From the NCBI GenBank assembly GCA_015068335.1, contig SVKT01000006.1, positions 1-27,090 on the forward strand: DNA of 27,090 nucleotides, read 5' to 3'. Shown here piece by piece: positions 24,453 through 27,090 of the stretch. The notes beneath the pieces are model-generated. The model saw only the letters and a list, made by a program, of their open reading frames with translations. It was not told the DNA's origin and searched no databases. Source of the stretch: Oscillospiraceae bacterium. GTDB lineage: Bacteria > Bacillota > Clostridia > Oscillospirales > Oscillospiraceae. A program made the position numbers and the translations under genes. How positions within the stretch are numbered: position 1 is the stretch's first letter; each line of letters opens with the position of its first letter.

Positions 24453-24471
24453 TGTCCGGATTTGCCGGACA
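24453..24471 (+). promoter_or_regulatory. Inverted repeat in the GntR leader
   Basis: TGTCCGG-ATTTG-CCGGACA lies 3 nt before the GGAGGG ribosome site of the regulator gene. As RNA it would make a 7-bp hairpin next to the ribosome site; as DNA it could be another operator. Confidence 0.4.
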
Positions 24472-24487
24472 TTTGGAGGGCAGAGGT

Positions 24488-25162
24488 ATGGATATGGGTA
24501 GAGAAGCAGGCGCTTCCAGAACGGTATTCCGGGAGGAGATCCGCAACGCCATTCGCGAGGCGATCTTCTCCGGGGCGCTGAAACCCGGCGACCGGATCAT
24601 TGAGATCGCCTGGGCAAAGGAACTGGGTGTTTCCCAGGGCCCGGTGCGGGAAGCCATCCGGGATCTGGAAGCGATGGGGCTGGTGGAAACGGTGCCCTTC
24701 AAGGGTTCCCGCGTCCGCTCTCTGACGGAAAAGGATATCCAGGACAATTACAGCGTCCGCATCTGGCTGGAATCCAAAAGCATCAGCGATGCCATCCGCA
24801 CCCTTTCCGATGAGACCCTGAAAGCGCTGACGGAGGAGTTGCGGGCCATTCTGGGCCAGATGGATGACTGTGCAAGCCGCGGCGATCTGCGCAACTTTAC
24901 GGATTGTGACACGGCCTTCCACCGTACCATCATCATTGCTACCGGCAATCAGGTGCTGCTGCGGCTGTGGGAGCAGTGCAATATGCGCAACTGGTTTATG
25001 TTCTCCGCCCTGACGGACGCCGAGAGCCTGAAACAACTCCAATCCGGTCATCAGGAGATTTACGCCGCCATCTGCGACAAGGACGAGGCCCGCGCCACCT
25101 CCACGCTGGAAAATCACCTGACCCACCTGATCAAGGGCTTCATCCAGGAAAGCGACATCTGA
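24488..25162 (+). CDS. GntR-family regulator, FadR/FCD subfamily
   Basis: The 224-residue cytoplasmic DNA-binding protein has a winged helix at about residues 10-80 (REAIFSGALKPGDRI, ELGVSQGPVREAI, LVETVPFKGSRV). An all-helical FCD ligand domain follows at about 88-220. Candidate metal/ligand residues are in FTDCDTAFHRT (Asp, His) and in GHQEIY and ENHLTHL (His). FCD regulators commonly sense small carboxylates. ATG 24488 has GGAGGG 7 nt upstream. The gene is transcribed away from the E1-E2-E3 operon with palindromes between, so it probably controls that operon and itself; activator or repressor cannot be told. Such operons for acetoin are more often run by an AcoR-type activator, so this arrangement argues mildly for another 2-oxo acid as substrate. 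Confidence 0.92.
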   Translation: MDMGREAGASRTVFREEIRNAIREAIFSGALKPGDRIIEIAWAKELGVSQGPVREAIRDLEAMGLVETVPFKGSRVRSLTEKDIQDNYSVRIWLESKSISDAIRTLSDETLKALTEELRAILGQMDDCASRGDLRNFTDCDTAFHRTIIIATGNQVLLRLWEQCNMRNWFMFSALTDAESLKQLQSGHQEIYAAICDKDEARATSTLENHLTHLIKGFIQESDI

Positions 25163-25253
25163 CGCCCGGCGGCGGAGGAAGCGCAGGCCCGGAGCAGCCC
25201 GCGAAGGAGCGGTCTGCACGCCGCACTTCGGCATAAATCCGAACAACAGGATA

Positions 25254-25289
25254 AAAAAAGACCCGGAAGCATTGGCTTCCGGGTCTTTT
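25254..25289. terminator. Bidirectional terminator between GntR and hydrogenase genes
   Basis: GACCCGGAAGC pairs with GCTTCCGGGTC around ATTG, with an A-run on the left and a T-run on the right. It serves both convergent genes. The 90 nt between the GntR stop and this hairpin hold nothing recognisable. Confidence 0.92.
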
Positions 25290-25303
25290 ATCATTGATGC
25301 GGA

Positions 25304-26998
25304 TTACTTGTGGCCGTAGTGGACGTGGAGCAGTTCGTGGCTGCGCTCGCCCAACTTTTCCAGGATCTCCGTTGCGATGGGGTTCTTCTCGGAGGTCTTG
25401 ATGAGGGATACGCGGTCGGCTTCGTACAGACCGGCGGATCTCTTCAACTTTTCGGGGGTCAGGCCGTGAGGCTGGCCGGCGCCGCCGACACAGCCGGTCT
25501 TGCAGGTCATAACCTCGATCAGGTCATAGTAAGCGTTGCCGGCGTCGATCTCTTTCAGCAGGTTCTTGGCGTTGACCAGACCGTGCACCACGGCGACCTT
25601 CAACTCGTGATCACCCACGGACAGGGTGACTTCGCGGATGGCGTCGGTGCCGCGGACGCCGGAGAACTGGATGGCGTTCAGGGTGTTCTTGGACTTGTCC
25701 TCCATCACGTGGCGGGCAACAGCCTCGGCCACGCCGCCGGTGGTGCCGAAGATCACGGCAGCGCCGGTGCCCATACCGAAGGGCAGGTCGGGGGACTCGC
25801 CGTCCAGATCGGCGAAGAGGATGCCGACCTCCTTGATCATATCGATGACCTCGTGGGTGGTCAGGACCAGATCCACATCGGGATTGCCGTCAACGGCAAA
25901 CTCCTCGCGGGCGGCCTCCATCTTCTTGGCGGTACAGGGCATAATGGCGATGTGGAAGGTCTTCTTGCCGTCCTCGGCGTCCTTTGCCTTGTACTGGTCG
26001 CGGATCAGAGCGCCGAACATTTCCATAGGGCTCTTGCAGGAGGAGATGTTGGGCAGGTACTTGGGATTCTCGTTCTCCACGTACTTGATCCAGGCGGGGC
26101 AGCAACTGGTGAACATCGGGAAGGGACCGCCGGCTTCCAGACGTTTCAGGAACTCGGCAGATTCTTCCAGAACGGTCAGGTCGGCTGCGAAGTTGGTGTC
26201 GTAAACTTCCTCGGCACCCATCATTTTCAGAGCGGTGACAAGTTTGTCCAGCGCGTTGACGCCGGGAGCCAGACCGAAGGCCTCGCCGATGGCCACACGC
26301 ACGGCGGGTGCGATCTGCACCACAACGCGGGTGTTCTTGTCTTGGAGAGCGTGCCAGGCGCGGCCGATCTCGTTGACGATGGTGATGGCGCCGGTGGGGC
26401 AGGCGGCGGCGCACTGGCCGCAACTGACGCAGTTGGTTTCAGACAGTTTCTTGTCGAAAGCGGGGCAAACCACCACATCGCTGCCGCGGTGTGCAAAGTT
26501 CAGCACGCCAACGCCCTGCATTTCCTCACAGGTGCGGATGCAGTCGCCGCAGAGGATGCACTTGTTGGGGTCGCGGACGACGGCGCGGGAGGAGGTGTCC
26601 AGTTCGTAGTGGGGACGGGTGTCGGCGAAGCGGACCTTGCGCACGCCGAAGCGCAGCGCCATCTCCTGCAAGCGGCATTCGCCGTTCTTCTCGCAGGTGG
26701 TGCAGTCGCGGCAGTGGGACGCCAGCATCAGTTCCAGGATCATACGGCGGTGTTTGAGCAGGCGAGCGGTGTTGGTTCTGATTTTCAGACCGTCACGGGG
26801 CTCCATAGAACAGGAAGTGTCGATCTTGCCCTTCTCGTCCTCGACCACGCACATACGGCAGGCGCCGAAAGTGGACAGTTCGGAATAGTAGCAGAAAGTG
26901 GGCATGCCGATACCGGCTTTGCGGATCACAGCCAGGACGTTCTTTTCACCGTCAAAGGGAACGCGCTGACCGTCGATGTACATAATACCTTTTGCCAT
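25304..26998 (-). CDS. hydA: [FeFe] hydrogenase catalytic subunit, NAD(P)H-linked multimeric type
   Basis: The 564-residue enzyme reduces protons to H2 (or the reverse). In order it has a 2Fe-2S domain (C36, C47, C50, C63), a His-Cys3 cluster site (H95, C99, C102, C108), two 4Fe-4S sites (C147-C157 and C190-C200), and the H-cluster domain. That domain has TSCCPAW (C299/C300), MPCTAKKMEA (C355) and EVMTCKTGCVGGAGQP (C499, C503). The third motif usually ends GGGQP and often has Ala before the first Cys, so this is a variant. The domain set is that of group A subunits that work with a NuoF-like partner, some electron-bifurcating. ATG 26998 starts 3 nt after the upstream gene's stop, whose last codons carry the AAGGAGG site, so translation is coupled. 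Confidence 0.95.
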   Translation of the reverse strand: MAKGIMYIDGQRVPFDGEKNVLAVIRKAGIGMPTFCYYSELSTFGACRMCVVEDEKGKIDTSCSMEPRDGLKIRTNTARLLKHRRMILELMLASHCRDCTTCEKNGECRLQEMALRFGVRKVRFADTRPHYELDTSSRAVVRDPNKCILCGDCIRTCEEMQGVGVLNFAHRGSDVVVCPAFDKKLSETNCVSCGQCAAACPTGAITIVNEIGRAWHALQDKNTRVVVQIAPAVRVAIGEAFGLAPGVNALDKLVTALKMMGAEEVYDTNFAADLTVLEESAEFLKRLEAGGPFPMFTSCCPAWIKYVENENPKYLPNISSCKSPMEMFGALIRDQYKAKDAEDGKKTFHIAIMPCTAKKMEAAREEFAVDGNPDVDLVLTTHEVIDMIKEVGILFADLDGESPDLPFGMGTGAAVIFGTTGGVAEAVARHVMEDKSKNTLNAIQFSGVRGTDAIREVTLSVGDHELKVAVVHGLVNAKNLLKEIDAGNAYYDLIEVMTCKTGCVGGAGQPHGLTPEKLKRSAGLYEADRVSLIKTSEKNPIATEILEKLGERSHELLHVHYGHK

Positions 26999-27001
26999 GG
27001 G

Positions 27002-27090
27002 TTAACCCTCCTTTGCTGCGGAAATGGCGCCGAAGGGGCAGGAGTCGACGCAGGCGCCGCAGTTGATGCACTTTTCGGGATCGATGGTGT
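27002..27090 (-). CDS. 3' end of NuoF-like hydrogenase subunit (partial, runs off window)
   Basis: Only the last 28 codons are inside the window. They encode IDPEKCINCGACVDSCPFGAI and a short tail, a 4Fe-4S ferredoxin motif as found at the C-terminus of the NADH-binding beta subunit (HydB/HndC) of multimeric hydrogenases. The stop is TAA at 27004-27002. A separate small ferredoxin cannot be excluded because the 5' part is missing, but position directly before the catalytic subunit fits the beta subunit. Confidence 0.75.
   Translation of the reverse strand, partial: TIDPEKCINCGACVDSCPFGAISAAKEG

Overview
The window looks like chromosomal DNA of an anaerobic, gut-type member of the Clostridia, most likely an Oscillospiraceae/Ruminococcaceae relative. 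This is inferred from the gene set: an NADH-linked [FeFe] hydrogenase, an SLH-domain envelope protein with strong codon bias, an ECF vitamin transporter under a cobalamin riboswitch, and consensus sigma-A promoters with strong Shine-Dalgarno sites. No species can be named from the sequence alone.

Layout. Positions 1-258 hold the end of a tRNA array (Trp partial, Asp, Thr) closed by terminators. From about 360 to 13,095 lies an accessory stretch with visibly lower GC and different codon use from the rest. It contains a very large secreted cell-wall hydrolase (GH25 plus CHAP plus SH3b), then a string of small or damaged genes (a YbjN-like gene whose frame breaks, and a secreted fragment resembling the start of a peptidase M15 domain). 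A signalling-like set follows: a PPP-type protein phosphatase, a 50-residue protein, a 441-residue protein of unknown function, and a 1025-residue fusion of an atypical protein kinase, an NB-ARC/STAND NTPase and a TPR-like tail. This phosphatase/unknown/kinase-STAND set is the best candidate here for an undescribed system, possibly a sensor or defence module.

From about 13,100 onward the sequence is GC-richer and better ordered. A cobalamin riboswitch with its own terminator precedes a DUF4430 protein coupled to an ECF transporter S component, a probable corrinoid uptake unit. Next is a protein built from two degenerate tyrosine-recombinase-like domains and two winged helices, then an SLH surface protein whose mRNA leader folds into a three-way junction. 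A short minus-strand gene has a consensus promoter and a terminator inside its leader, which suggests attenuation or a small RNA.

The right third is metabolic and mostly on the minus strand. A four-gene 2-oxo acid/acetoin dehydrogenase complex (E1 alpha, E1 beta, E2 with two lipoyl domains, E3) is divergent from a GntR/FCD regulator, with palindromes between them. Finally there is a group A [FeFe] hydrogenase catalytic subunit and the 3' end of an upstream ferredoxin-containing subunit. Together these would oxidise a 2-oxo acid or acetoin to an acyl-CoA with NADH formation, and allow electrons to be disposed of as hydrogen.
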